From: JAXLQL01 sp046331625
GTDB taxonomy: Bacteria; Acidobacteriota; Terriglobia; Bryobacterales; Bryobacteraceae
NCBI GenBank assembly: GCA_046331625.1
Contig: JAXLQL010000013.1
Location: 1-64,000 of the forward strand
Direction: 5' to 3'
Length of the DNA: 64,000 nt
Shown piece by piece: positions 53,731-62,501 of this stretch. A model generated the notes under the pieces. It had not been told where the DNA came from, made no database searches, and was given only the letters and a program-made list of their open reading frames with translations. The position numbers were made by a program, and so were the translations under genes. The stretch's first letter is position 1. Each line of letters begins with the position of its first letter.

Positions 53731-54800
53731 TGCCGCAACGCGTGTTGATTGTGGATGACGATCCCGAGAGTCTCAAGTCGCTCGTTCGCCCACTCGCGGA
53801 CGAGAACCCCGATTGGCTCATCACGACTGCGGACAGTTGCGAAACGGCAATCGGATTGGTTGACCAGGGGGCGAAGGGGCCGGAGCCAATTGACCTCGTC
53901 ATTACCGACCTTCGCATGGAAGCCGATGACAGTGGGATGACGGTGATCCGCGAAGCCCAGCTACGTGATCCCACGATCATGACCATCCTGTTCACGGCTT
54001 ACGAGAGCAGCCTGGACCGCTACGCCGCGCTCGACGCCGGAGCTTTCGATGTCGTCGAGAAAAACATCCGGGGCCGATCCGCCGTTCAAGAGATCAACTT
54101 CAAGGCCCGCGCAGCGCTGCGCTATCGCGCGCTCACCAAACGCGTCGGGTTCCTGCGCCGCTACTTCGATCCACGCCTGTTCGAAACAATCGAGCGAGAC
54201 CCGAGCCTACTCCAACCGAGTCAACGCCTCGTCACCATCTGCTTCTGGGACATTCGCGGGTTCTCGCTCTTGTGCGAAATCCTGAAAGCCCACCCTCCCC
54301 TGATCGCCGATTTCCTCAAAGAGTACAGCGACGAAGCAGCCAAAGCAATCTTCCAACATGGCGGCATGCTCGACAAGTTCATTGGCGATGGCGTCATGGC
54401 TCTATTCGGAGTCTTGAATCACAAGGGCGACGATGGCCGCGCCGATGCAGAACAGGCCATTCGCGCCGCCAAGTCCATCCGCACGAGGTTCAAGGCCCTC
54501 GAGGCAAAGTGGATGAAAAAGTGGAAGCTCTACACGCCCCAGCGCCTTCGGATCGGTCTCGGCTGCGGTATCCACACCGGCGAGGTCCTGGTAGGCAACG
54601 TCGGAACTGAGTTCCGGGATCAGTTTACTGCCCTCGGCCCTCATGTGAACTTCGCCGCCAGAGTTCAGGCGCGTGCCGAGAGCGGACAGATTCTGCTGTC
54701 ACAATCGACCGCTGGCCGCGTCAAAGTCCGCAGGACCCCGGCGGGCGAGATCTCGGACATCAAGAACATCCCCGGTACATTCGCCCTCTATAGCGCATAG
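53730..54800 (+). CDS. Response regulator with class III adenylate/guanylate cyclase output
   Basis: A 356-residue two-domain protein. The receiver domain (about 1-125) has the acidic pair in IVDDD and phosphoacceptor Asp60 (VITDLRM). The cyclase domain (about 165-355) is catalytically complete: metal ligands Asp174 (WDIRGFS) and Asp220 (GDGVMALF), adenine-recognition Thr300 (FTALG), and Asn307/Arg311 of VNFAAR. Thr at the recognition site fits class IIIb adenylyl cyclases. The ATG overlaps the kinase stop (TGATG), so phosphotransfer from the neighbouring kinase is expected to control cAMP production. No receptor protein for cAMP is seen in the window. Confidence 0.88.
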   Translation: MPQRVLIVDDDPESLKSLVRPLADENPDWLITTADSCETAIGLVDQGAKGPEPIDLVITDLRMEADDSGMTVIREAQLRDPTIMTILFTAYESSLDRYAALDAGAFDVVEKNIRGRSAVQEINFKARAALRYRALTKRVGFLRRYFDPRLFETIERDPSLLQPSQRLVTICFWDIRGFSLLCEILKAHPPLIADFLKEYSDEAAKAIFQHGGMLDKFIGDGVMALFGVLNHKGDDGRADAEQAIRAAKSIRTRFKALEAKWMKKWKLYTPQRLRIGLGCGIHTGEVLVGNVGTEFRDQFTALGPHVNFAARVQARAESGQILLSQSTAGRVKVRRTPAGEISDIKNIPGTFALYSA

Positions 54801-54834
54801 CCGCCCAGCACGAAAGAGCCACTCACAGACATAG

Positions 54835-54868
54835 AAAAAAGGGCCGGAGGGGATCGCCCTCCGGCCCT
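54835..54868 (-). terminator. Intrinsic terminator of the OmpA/Ig-repeat gene
   Basis: AGGGCCGGAGGG (54840-54851) pairs perfectly with CCCTCCGGCCCT (54857-54868) around the 5-nt loop GATCG. On the minus strand it is followed by six T residues. It starts 22 bp after the stop of the OmpA gene and lies 34 bp beyond the convergent cyclase gene, so it can also shield that transcript. Confidence 0.88.
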
Positions 54869-54890
54869 GAGTACTTCAACCGATACTTCG

Positions 54891-57800
54891 CTACGGCCGC
54901 GGCTGCGGACCCTGCGGCGGCGCACCCGGCGTCAACGGCGGAGTCGCCGGCGGCACGAGCGTCACTCGCACCGTCGCCGTCGCCGAGCCACCCGAAGGAT
55001 CGGTGACCTTCACTTCGAACAGGAAGTCTCCGTTCTGGTCATCCTTCAGCCGCACATTGGTAATGCGCGAGCTCGGCATCAGCACTTCCGCCTTGCCGTC
55101 GGTGCTGCGCCACGAGTAGGCCAGCACGTCGCCATCGGCGTCCGCGCCAACCGCTTCGAGCAACAGGTTCCGCACCGTCGTCACCTGGTTGCTGATCGGG
55201 ATCGAAACCGTCGGCGGACGGTTCTGCCCGTTCGGCGAAGCCAGGGTTACGGTCACGGTCGCCGTCGTTTGGCTCCCGCCTCGACCGAACGCCGTCAGCG
55301 TGTAGGTCTGGGTCTGTTGCGGACCGGCGTTGGTCAGCGTCCCGTTCGGAGTCCGCGGACCGATTCCGCCGTCGATCGAGACGTGGGTCGCGTTCATGGT
55401 CTCCCATTTGAACGTTACCGGCTCGCCGGGTTGGCGGATGGTGGTGGGCGTCACCGTGAAGCTGACGATCTTGACTCGAGGCAGCACTTCCACAGTCGCC
55501 TGCATCGTGCTGGTTCCAAAGTCGTTAGTCGCCGTCAGCGTGTACACGGTATTGTTGGCCGGAGTCACCTTCTGGCTTCCGTTCGGATCCACCTTGCCGA
55601 TTCCCTGGTCGATCGTGACCGTGTTGGCACCCATCACTCTCCAGGTCAGAGTCGAGGAATCACCTTCCACGATCTGAACCGGACTGGCCGAGAACTGCAC
55701 GATCTGCGGCCGCGGTCCGACGTTGACGTTCACTACCGTGGACGCCGTCGTCTCGCCGAAGCGGTTCCGTGCGATCAGCACATAGGCTTGGTTCGCGGTC
55801 GGCATCACGTCAGTGGATCCGTTCGGACCGAACGTTCCCACATTCGTGATCTCCACGCTGTCGGCACCCTGGGTCTGCCAGACCAGAGACGTCTTGCCGC
55901 CTCGGTTGATCGTCGCCGGGTTGGCGCGGAACGAGATGATCCGCGGGAGCGGCCGATCCACCACCACCGTCACCACGGCCACATCCTCGCTCACGCGGTT
56001 CTTGGCAGTCAGTGTGTAGGTGGCAGTTGCCGTGGGCCGAACAGTGACGTTGCCGTTGTCAGGCCGCAGTGCCTCGGTGATACCCGTGATGGTCACCGTG
56101 TCGGCATTCTCAACGTTGTAGTTGAGGATCGCCTGATCGCCGGGCTGGATGAAGGCCGGGTTGGCCGTGAAGCGCACGATCTTCACCTTCGGGGTTTCGC
56201 GGGTGCTGATCGTCACGCGAGCGATACCCTGGGCGCCCTTGTCGTCCGTCACGGTGAGACGGAAGCTGTAGGTCTGCCCTTCGGTGGAGGTAAAGGTCGG
56301 CTTGGCGGTGTCGGCGCCGGTGAGCGCCACGTTCGTGCCTGCCACCTGGGTCCAGAGGAACTTGATCGGATCGCCGTCCGGATCGAACGAGCCCGAACCG
56401 TCGAGCTGGATCGTACCGGCGCGAGCGCCGATTTGGTCAGGACCAGCGTCTGCCACCGGCGGATCGTTGCCCGTGCGGAGGCGGCGCGTCAGCACTTCAT
56501 AACGTACGCGCGGGATGTCCACGGGGACTGGTCCGGCGTAGTCGAGGAATTCGCGCGGCTGCAGGTAGTTTCCGAACAGCACGCCGAATCCGGCGCGGCC
56601 GTTGTAGCCGGTCTTGGCCAGCAGCGTTTCGTTGAATCCGCCCTCGGCCGTCAGCGCGATCAGCCGGTTGACGGGGAAGACCAGGCGGATGGTGCCGCCC
56701 GGACGATCGCTTCCGGCTTGGCTGTGGAGGTAGCCGAGGTTGGCCTCGACGAAGGCGCGGCGGCCCAACTGCAACGCCGTGGAACCGCCGATCTGGTCAA
56801 CCACCCGGAGGTAGGTCTGCTCGGTGATGTTCCGGCTCAGCAGCTTGTTGTTGATGATGGCGCCGCTCAGGAACGACTTGGTGCCGAACACGCCCACGCG
56901 GCCGTGCTTGAAGAGGTAGTCTCCGGTGAAGGCAGCTTGGCCGAGAGTGCCATTGCTGTCCATATCCTTGATGCCCACCGTCTTGAAGCTCGAGAATCCG
57001 CCCGCCTGGAAGCGGCGGCTGACGCGCGTCACCAAGCCAGCATCGAACTGACCTTCCTGGCGATCGCGGAAGTACATGTATTCGCCCTGGGCCTGGAAGG
57101 CGAGCTTGTCATTGAACGGAGCGAAGAACCGGCCGCGTCCGCTCATGCTGACCTTGCCCGTGCCATCGGGACCGGCGTTCAAACCGAGGATCGTGAGCTT
57201 CGGTCCACCCGGACCGCCCACGTCTCCGCTACCGCCCGAGCCACGGCGTCCGCCAGCCATTTCCTCGACAGCCTTTTTGGCCGCCTTGCCGGCGAGATCT
57301 TCCATGTCCTTCGGGGTCATCTGCGGACCGCCCGCGAGATTGGTAGCGCCCGCGGCGCCAGTGGCGCCAGTTGCGCCAGTGGCCCCGGCGGCTCCAGTCG
57401 ATCCAGCGGGACCGCCACGGTTGGCCATCCGCTTCAACTCGTCCACGTCACCCTGCAGCTTCTGGTTCTGCGCCTTGAGGTCGCGAACCAACGCGAGGAT
57501 CTCATCGAGCTTGTCGAGCCGCTTGAGAATCTGATTGCAGCAATCTTCCTGCTTCTTGGCGAGAGCTTCGAGAGCCTTCACCGTATCCGCCGCACCACCC
57601 GCGCCGATCACCTTGCCGGCGCCATCGGTCACGGTCATCTCCACACGCCGGTTGATGAAGCGTCCTTCGCGAGTGTTGTTCTCCACTTTGGGCGAGCGCT
57701 TGCCCTTCGAGTCGATGGAGACTTGTCCCGGCTTGGCGCCGTACTTCTCGAGGAAGGTCTTCACCGCGTTGGCGCGCTGCTTCGACAATCCGTCGTTGAA

Positions 57801-58040
57801 CGGATGCGTGCCGACGAAGTCTGTGTGGCCTATGAGCTTCACCCGGTAGTCGGGGTTCTTGTTGAGTAGTTCGGCAAGACGGAGCAAGCTCGGAAAGCCG
57901 TCTGCCAACACGCTGCTGTCGAATTCGAAGTTGATCTCTTCCCAATCGTCTTTGCTCGCCAAAGGCACCGAGCCTTGCGCGCTCAACATCGAGGAGAAGA
58001 GCAACAGCAACGCGGAATATTTCGCTATGCTGCGGTTCAT
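54891..58040 (-). CDS. Large envelope protein: OmpA-like, collagen-like, beta-barrel-like and Ig/PKD repeats
   Basis: A 1049-residue exported protein. After a signal peptide (to about residue 22) an OmpA-like peptidoglycan-binding domain comes first (about 34-137: INFEFDSSVL, GHTDFVG, LSKQRANAVKTF, NRRVEM). A coiled coil (about 150-205) and a short collagen-like run of G-A-T/S triplets (about 207-230) follow. A Gly-rich, beta-strand-rich region resembling an outer-membrane barrel comes next (about 270-500). A PKD/K319 domain (DPPVADAGPDQI) and about five Ig-like repeats complete it. The order is opposite to classical OmpA. AGGAGG precedes the ATG at 58040. It is followed by a perfect terminator. 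Confidence 0.82.
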   Translation of the reverse strand: MNRSIAKYSALLLLFSSMLSAQGSVPLASKDDWEEINFEFDSSVLADGFPSLLRLAELLNKNPDYRVKLIGHTDFVGTHPFNDGLSKQRANAVKTFLEKYGAKPGQVSIDSKGKRSPKVENNTREGRFINRRVEMTVTDGAGKVIGAGGAADTVKALEALAKKQEDCCNQILKRLDKLDEILALVRDLKAQNQKLQGDVDELKRMANRGGPAGSTGAAGATGATGATGAAGATNLAGGPQMTPKDMEDLAGKAAKKAVEEMAGGRRGSGGSGDVGGPGGPKLTILGLNAGPDGTGKVSMSGRGRFFAPFNDKLAFQAQGEYMYFRDRQEGQFDAGLVTRVSRRFQAGGFSSFKTVGIKDMDSNGTLGQAAFTGDYLFKHGRVGVFGTKSFLSGAIINNKLLSRNITEQTYLRVVDQIGGSTALQLGRRAFVEANLGYLHSQAGSDRPGGTIRLVFPVNRLIALTAEGGFNETLLAKTGYNGRAGFGVLFGNYLQPREFLDYAGPVPVDIPRVRYEVLTRRLRTGNDPPVADAGPDQIGARAGTIQLDGSGSFDPDGDPIKFLWTQVAGTNVALTGADTAKPTFTSTEGQTYSFRLTVTDDKGAQGIARVTISTRETPKVKIVRFTANPAFIQPGDQAILNYNVENADTVTITGITEALRPDNGNVTVRPTATATYTLTAKNRVSEDVAVVTVVVDRPLPRIISFRANPATINRGGKTSLVWQTQGADSVEITNVGTFGPNGSTDVMPTANQAYVLIARNRFGETTASTVVNVNVGPRPQIVQFSASPVQIVEGDSSTLTWRVMGANTVTIDQGIGKVDPNGSQKVTPANNTVYTLTATNDFGTSTMQATVEVLPRVKIVSFTVTPTTIRQPGEPVTFKWETMNATHVSIDGGIGPRTPNGTLTNAGPQQTQTYTLTAFGRGGSQTTATVTVTLASPNGQNRPPTVSIPISNQVTTVRNLLLEAVGADADGDVLAYSWRSTDGKAEVLMPSSRITNVRLKDDQNGDFLFEVKVTDPSGGSATATVRVTLVPPATPPLTPGAPPQGPQPRP

Positions 58041-58218
58041 CGGGGGAGGTCCTCCTGGGGACGTTGACATTGTTTTAAACATTTCGGGCTGGGCATGTTT
58101 CGCCTACACTACAGCATACACCAAAAGGACCAGTACGAAAAGGGTAATATACTGGAAACAAGGATACTTACGGAAAGCACCCTGGAGGTTCTAAGGTGGT
58201 TGTCACGGAGGTCACACG

Positions 58219-58947
58219 TTGAAGCCGTATGAATTGGCGTATAGCGCCGCGGCGCCCTTTCTGCCGGCGCTACACCAGCAGGTCCGCCGCGACCTGTTCG
58301 ACATCGTGCGCTCGCTGCCCGGCAAGCCCGCCCTGCTTGACGTTGGCGGACGCAAGTCTCACTACACGGTCGGCTTGCGGGCCGACGTCGTGGTGAGCGA
58401 CATCCCCCGCGAGAGTGGCGTGCAGGAGGAGTTGCACCTCGGCGTTACCGATTCCATCGTTGCCCAAACGCTCTCCCGGCGAAGCAACATCCGGAGCGTC
58501 GTCATCGACGACATGACGCAGTCGAAACTTCCTGACGCGGCGTACGATGTCGTCGCCGCGATCGAAGTGCTCGAGCACGTCGATGAAGACTCCGAGTTCG
58601 TGCGTCAGGTCAAACGAGTGTTGAGACCCGGAGGAGTGTTCTACATGACCACTCCGAACGGCGAGACGGTTCCCAATCGCAATGCAGACCACAAGCGTCA
58701 CTACACCCGGCAACAACTCGAGGCGAAGCTGCGCGAATGGTTCTCCGATGTCGATGTCTACTACGGCATCGAAACCGGCAAGCTCCATCATCGGAGCATT
58801 CGGAGTTGGAACATGCGTCACCCGATCGAGACAGTGGTGACCATGGCGGCCGGTGCGCTCCACGGAATGCAGTCGCGCCAAGCCGCGATCCGCGAGCAAC
58901 CGCACGGAACGCATCACCTGTTCGCCGTCGCCCGCAAGCCTCGTTGA
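58219..58947 (+). CDS. Class I SAM-dependent methyltransferase
   Basis: A 242-residue methyltransferase. The SAM-binding region is ALLDVGGRKSHYTVGLRADVVVSD; the second motif is PDAAYDVVAAIEVLEHVDEDSEFVRQVKRVLRPGG (quoted in pieces of a continuous segment near 105-140). The rest resembles glycan-modifying methyltransferases that end in a basic segment. The TTG start follows CGGAGG at 7 nt. It is divergent from the OmpA-like gene and precedes rnpB by 57 bp, so they may share a transcript or be adjacent by chance. The substrate is unknown. Confidence 0.82.
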   Translation: MKPYELAYSAAAPFLPALHQQVRRDLFDIVRSLPGKPALLDVGGRKSHYTVGLRADVVVSDIPRESGVQEELHLGVTDSIVAQTLSRRSNIRSVVIDDMTQSKLPDAAYDVVAAIEVLEHVDEDSEFVRQVKRVLRPGGVFYMTTPNGETVPNRNADHKRHYTRQQLEAKLREWFSDVDVYYGIETGKLHHRSIRSWNMRHPIETVVTMAAGALHGMQSRQAAIREQPHGTHHLFAVARKPR

Positions 58948-59004
58948 GCGGTCAACCGTCCACACGCAAAGGCGTCAACGCGGCGAGACGCTAAACTCGA
59001 AGTA

Positions 59005-59401
59005 GGGATTCCGCCCGGCAGGCAGCCGCTGGTCTCCGGTTCGCCGGAGATCGGAGGAAAGTCCGGTCTCCACAGGGCGGCGTGCCGGCTAACGGCCGGG
59101 GGGGCTCGCTCAAAGCGGGCTTCACGGAAAGTGCCACAGAAAACGTACCGCCCGCGTCCGGTTCGCCGGATCGGGTAAGGGTGAAAAGGTGCGGTAAGAG
59201 CGCACCGCGGCCGGAGCAATCCGGTTGGCAGGGCAAACCCCACGCGGAGCAAGACCAAATAGGGGAAGAGGAGCGGCCCGCTCCGTTCGATTCCCGGGTA
59301 GGTTGCTCGAGCCGTTCAGCAATGAACGGCCTAGACGAATGGCTGCCGCCGGCTGGTTCCGCCAGTCGGCACAGAAACCGGCTTATCGCCGGCGGGATCC
59401 C
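59005..59401 (+). ncRNA. rnpB: RNase P RNA (bacterial type A)
   Basis: A structural RNA of 397 nt, catalytic subunit of the tRNA 5'-processing enzyme. The terminal helix P1 pairs GGGATTCCGCC (59005-59015) with GGCGGGATCCC (59391-59401) over 11 bp. Conserved elements appear in order: GAGGAAAGTCCGG (from about 59054), CCACAGGGC, the ACAGAAAA-type segment near 59140, GGGTGAAAAGGTGCGGTAAG (near 59178), GGCAAACCCC, and the 3' element ACAGAAACCGGCTTA (59371-59385). The 5' and 3' limits come from P1. Its 3' end overlaps a protein gene on the other strand by 19 nt. Confidence 0.96.
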
Positions 59402-61836
59402 TGCAATGACACCAGGTTCGCGAACAGCCGAACCGCTCCCGGTACCGCGAAGGGCAACTGCCGATACCAGGCATAGGCGCAATAAACGTAGAGCCCGTCG
59501 CCGTGCCGGGCCACCATCCACCCGCCCTTCTGGGGAGCCTGGCCGGTGTCATGGGTTTCGATCAGGGGCTTCCACTGTTTGTCCCATGAAGTGAAGAACT
59601 TGGACCCTCTTTGTTCAACCCAATCCTCAAAATCTATTGGGCCGATCCGGTTCGGCTGCTGGAACACTGGATCGTTGGGTTCCAAGATTGTGACGGGCGA
59701 ATTCTCCTCGCTTACCTCCTCGGGGTTGCGACCCATCTGGTAGGGATACGGACCGTAGTTGTTGTCATACTCCGGCGTGTTGTACTGCACCACCAGAACT
59801 CCGCCGTTCTTCACGTAGTCGAGCAACCGGCCGTTGTACGTCTTCACGTCTGACCGCGCCGCGTATGCCCGGATCCCGAGCAGGATCACCGAGTACTTCG
59901 AGAGGTCGCCTTGCGCGAGCATGGCTGTGTCGAGCAGGTCATAGGGGACGTCGAGTTGGCGGAGCGTCTCAGGAACGTCGTCACCGGTCCCCATCACGTA
60001 CCCTGCGCGGATCCCTTCGGCCACCTTCACGTCCACGCGGCGGACGGTGTGTCGCGCCGGGCGCTCGAGGTAAAGCGTGTCGAGGTTCGTGAACGTGTGG
60101 GGTAAGAATGCGGTCCGGTAGCTCGAGTTGCCGATTCGCGCGACGGCGCGAATCTCGGAGTCACCGGACTCGCCCGCCGTGAGCACGAACGCGACAGTTG
60201 CCTCCTCGCCTTCCTTCTCGAACCTCACCTTCGCCGTTGCCGGGCTGGTTGACCATCCGGCTGGAAGCTCGAGCGAGACCTCGGGCTCCGCTGCTCCGCT
60301 CCCCAGATTGCGCACAATCACCGCGGTCTCATATCGCGATCGGTTCCTCGGCAGCACCCCGAACTCCGACGCGAACCGTACCGCCAGTCGGGGAGCCACA
60401 GCGAGCGGTTCCAGATGCTGCACGCCAATCGAGTCGACGCGCGAGATCTTCGCGTCTTGCTCCACCACTCCCTCCACTCCGTGGAAGCGATAGCGCACAC
60501 GTGCCACCAACGGCGCATCGGGCAGAGCGTGGCCGAACTTGGCGCGGTCAGCCAGCGTGTACTGCAGCACCTTCACCGAGTCGCGCGACCAGAACGCTCT
60601 CGTGGGAGCCGCCGTTTCCGGAACGCTTACCCGATAGAGCGACTGCCCAGACGGAGCTGTGCGCCAGCCCGGCGGCGTAGACAGATCCACGCCCAGCACT
60701 TCAGCTCCCGCCTGCGACCGGTCATGGACATTCACCGACACGGTAAAGCTCTGTCCCGGTACGGCGAGCCGGAAGGTCTCGTACGGCCGGAAGGCGGCCA
60801 TGGGCCCGGTGACCGGAACCTCCGGCTGTACAAGAGCTTCCACCTCCAAACCTAAAGCAAGATTCAGAGCTTTCTGCCAGCGCGACTCCAAACGCCGATC
60901 CCCGGTCGCCCGCGCCAACCCGAGCCCCTTTGCGAGAGACTCTTTCGTGCCCGTTCGAGCCAACCCCGCCAGCTCAACCGGCGTTGCGACTTGCTGTTCG
61001 ATCCCGTCGAAGAAGCCGGTCTCCTTCCCGGCGCCCGCTGGCTTATGCCGCAGGTAGTACGACACCGAAGGCCCGGGCCGCGAAACCACCGACCCCGCTC
61101 CCTGCGACCTCTGCCAGCGCAGCCCATCCCGCGCCACCTGGGCATAGGAGCGCCCAAGAGAGGCGTCATAGGTGCCAGAGTCGATTTTCACTGTCCAATC
61201 ATCAGCTTCCCGGCGATTGTTCGAGTAGAGTTTCAGAGTTTTCCAGGCCGCCAGCCCCTCCCGGATCTGCTCCGGAAACCGGTGCGGATCCGCCGCCGCG
61301 TCAAACGCCATCTGCGCCATCACGCCCGAAGCCGAATGGTGGCCGTGCCCATCCCGCGCGGTCCCCTGCCACTTCGCCAGGATCACGTGCGGTTGCTCCT
61401 GGCGAACCATCTTCACTACCTCGCCCAGCAGCTTCTCGCGATCCCAGTTCCGCCACGCCTCCTCTACATTCTTCGAGTAGCCGTAGTCGATGAAGGTGGT
61501 GAACCGCATCTCGCATCCGTAGTACTGAGCCGCCCGCAGGATCTCGAGTGTCCGCAGCGCTCCCAGCGAGTCGAAGAAGTCCGGCGTAATCAAGTTCGCA
61601 CCGGCCTCGCCTCGGGTGAGCGAGAGCAACGTCACGTGCGCGCCGTATCCCCGCGTAAGCCAGGTGATGGTGCCGCCGTCCTCGTCATCGGGGTGCGCGG
61701 TGATGTAGAGCACTCGTGCCGAGGTTTGCAGCCGGCGAAGCGCCTGTTCGAGTCCGGCGCGGCCACGGTCCTCCGGAATCGGATCCGCGGACCAGAGCAA
61801 TCTTCCGCAGAGGAGTGCGGCGGCGAGAAATCTCAT
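59383..61836 (-). CDS. Secreted PIG-L-family (LmbE-like) deacetylase with C-terminal beta domains
   Basis: An 817-residue exported protein. A signal peptide (MRFLAAALLCGRLLWSA) precedes the PIG-L/LmbE zinc-deacetylase domain (about 38-250), with the metal-binding AHPDDE motif, FIDYGYS and HGHHSASG supplying the second His. The middle (about 330-580) looks like Ig/NEW3-type beta domains, and the C-terminus from about 630 resembles a ThuA-like flavodoxin fold (SVILLGIRAYAARSDV, VVQYNTPEYDN, GGWMVARHGDGLYVYCAYAW). GAAGG lies before the start. The stop (TAA, 59383-59385) lies within the rnpB 3' end on the other strand. The N-acetyl-sugar substrate is unknown. Confidence 0.85.
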   Translation of the reverse strand: MRFLAAALLCGRLLWSADPIPEDRGRAGLEQALRRLQTSARVLYITAHPDDEDGGTITWLTRGYGAHVTLLSLTRGEAGANLITPDFFDSLGALRTLEILRAAQYYGCEMRFTTFIDYGYSKNVEEAWRNWDREKLLGEVVKMVRQEQPHVILAKWQGTARDGHGHHSASGVMAQMAFDAAADPHRFPEQIREGLAAWKTLKLYSNNRREADDWTVKIDSGTYDASLGRSYAQVARDGLRWQRSQGAGSVVSRPGPSVSYYLRHKPAGAGKETGFFDGIEQQVATPVELAGLARTGTKESLAKGLGLARATGDRRLESRWQKALNLALGLEVEALVQPEVPVTGPMAAFRPYETFRLAVPGQSFTVSVNVHDRSQAGAEVLGVDLSTPPGWRTAPSGQSLYRVSVPETAAPTRAFWSRDSVKVLQYTLADRAKFGHALPDAPLVARVRYRFHGVEGVVEQDAKISRVDSIGVQHLEPLAVAPRLAVRFASEFGVLPRNRSRYETAVIVRNLGSGAAEPEVSLELPAGWSTSPATAKVRFEKEGEEATVAFVLTAGESGDSEIRAVARIGNSSYRTAFLPHTFTNLDTLYLERPARHTVRRVDVKVAEGIRAGYVMGTGDDVPETLRQLDVPYDLLDTAMLAQGDLSKYSVILLGIRAYAARSDVKTYNGRLLDYVKNGGVLVVQYNTPEYDNNYGPYPYQMGRNPEEVSEENSPVTILEPNDPVFQQPNRIGPIDFEDWVEQRGSKFFTSWDKQWKPLIETHDTGQAPQKGGWMVARHGDGLYVYCAYAWYRQLPFAVPGAVRLFANLVSLQGSRRR

Positions 61837-61879
61837 CCTTCCACGATACCGGAGTCCGCGCGAGCGGCGCTTTCGGATT

Positions 61880-62068
61880 TGTGGGGCAGGCTTTCAGCCT
61901 GCGCGGGACTTCAGTCCCGCCTTCGATGCTCCGCACTCAACCCTGGCGGCGAAACTTCAGCCGCTCCCGAAGGGTGCTCTGGAAGCCTTCCTCAGTTCCC
62001 CACTCTGAGCGTGTGCAGCGTGGCAGCCGAGCCGCAAGGCTCGTTCGAGTTTCGTGCCGGAAAGGAGC
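61880..62068 (+). repeat. Double-palindrome repeat, copy 4 (long form)
   Basis: A roughly 190-bp element. Its 5' core (61880-61920) has GCAGGCTttcAGCCTGC and GCGGGACTtcAGTCCCGC. A middle motif CCTCCCGAAGGGTGCT-like segment (CTCCCGAAGGGTGCT here) and a distal TCGAGTTTCGTGCCGGAAAG follow. The same blocks occur in the same order at 62672-62850. Function unknown. Confidence 0.75.
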
Positions 62069-62105
62069 AGGCCGGAACGCCAGCCCCGGTGTACCTCGAG
62101 CGCCC

Positions 62106-62161
62106 AGCAAAAACGAAAAGGCCTGCGAACCCGGGTTGGCCTAGCCCGGATCCGCAGGCCT
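62106..62161 (-). terminator. Intrinsic terminator after the small DUF5818-like gene
   Basis: AGGCCTGCG (62119-62127) pairs with CGCAGGCCT (62153-62161); inside it CCGGG/CCCGG forms a second stem. On the minus strand a T-rich tract (TTTTCGTTTTT) follows. It lies 26 bp past the stop at 62187. Confidence 0.8.
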
Positions 62162-62186
62162 GTTGGTCTTGTTCGGCTTCGGTGGC

Positions 62187-62501
62187 TTACTTCGCCATCG
62201 AGATCTTGCTGACGGTGAGCGTGTCGCCCTTCAGCTTGCCATCCACTACGACCTTGTGGCCTTCGTGGCCCGAGGTCGCGGCGGTGTTGCCGGCCAGCTT
62301 GTAGACGTGGTCACCCGACACCAGGACGGCAGCCTTGCCACCCTTGATGCAGCCAGCGACGCACTTCATCGACTTCTCGGATCCGTCAGCGTGGGCCTTG
62401 CCGCACTTCTCGTCCGAAATCACGCCCTCGAACTTCTTGGCGAATGCGCCTACGGCGAAGATCGAGGTCGAAAGCACAACTGCGAGAAACGTTTTCTTCA
62501 C
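62187..62501 (-). CDS. Small secreted DUF5818-like protein
   Basis: A 104-residue exported protein with a signal peptide (VKKTFLAVVLSTSIFAVGAFA). The mature part has a pattern common in acidobacterial small secreted proteins: GVISDEKCGKAH, then CVAGCIKGGKAAVLVSGDHVYKLAG and VVVDGKLKGDTLTVSKI. Three Cys and a beta-barrel (OB-like) fold are suggested. The GTG at 62501 follows AGGAGG, so the longer open frame to 62567 is not used. It is bracketed by two copies of the repeat element. Function unknown. Confidence 0.72.
   Translation of the reverse strand: MKKTFLAVVLSTSIFAVGAFAKKFEGVISDEKCGKAHADGSEKSMKCVAGCIKGGKAAVLVSGDHVYKLAGNTAATSGHEGHKVVVDGKLKGDTLTVSKISMAK

Noticed and set aside
57340..57420. 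Short tandem repeat suggesting a CRISPR or microsatellite array
   Set aside because: It is the coding sequence of the collagen-like GAT triplets in the OmpA-like protein; no spacers are present.
55269..57869. Plus-strand ORF of 866 codons over the OmpA/Ig gene
   Set aside because: Antisense shadow of a strongly supported repeat-rich gene; His/Arg/Gly-rich translation with no domain.
58041..58082. Earlier start for the OmpA-like protein
   Set aside because: The internal ATG at 58040 has AGGAGG at suitable spacing and begins the signal peptide.
59281..59310. A tRNA-like TTCGATTCC segment
   Set aside because: It lies inside RNase P RNA and has no acceptor or anticodon arms of a tRNA.
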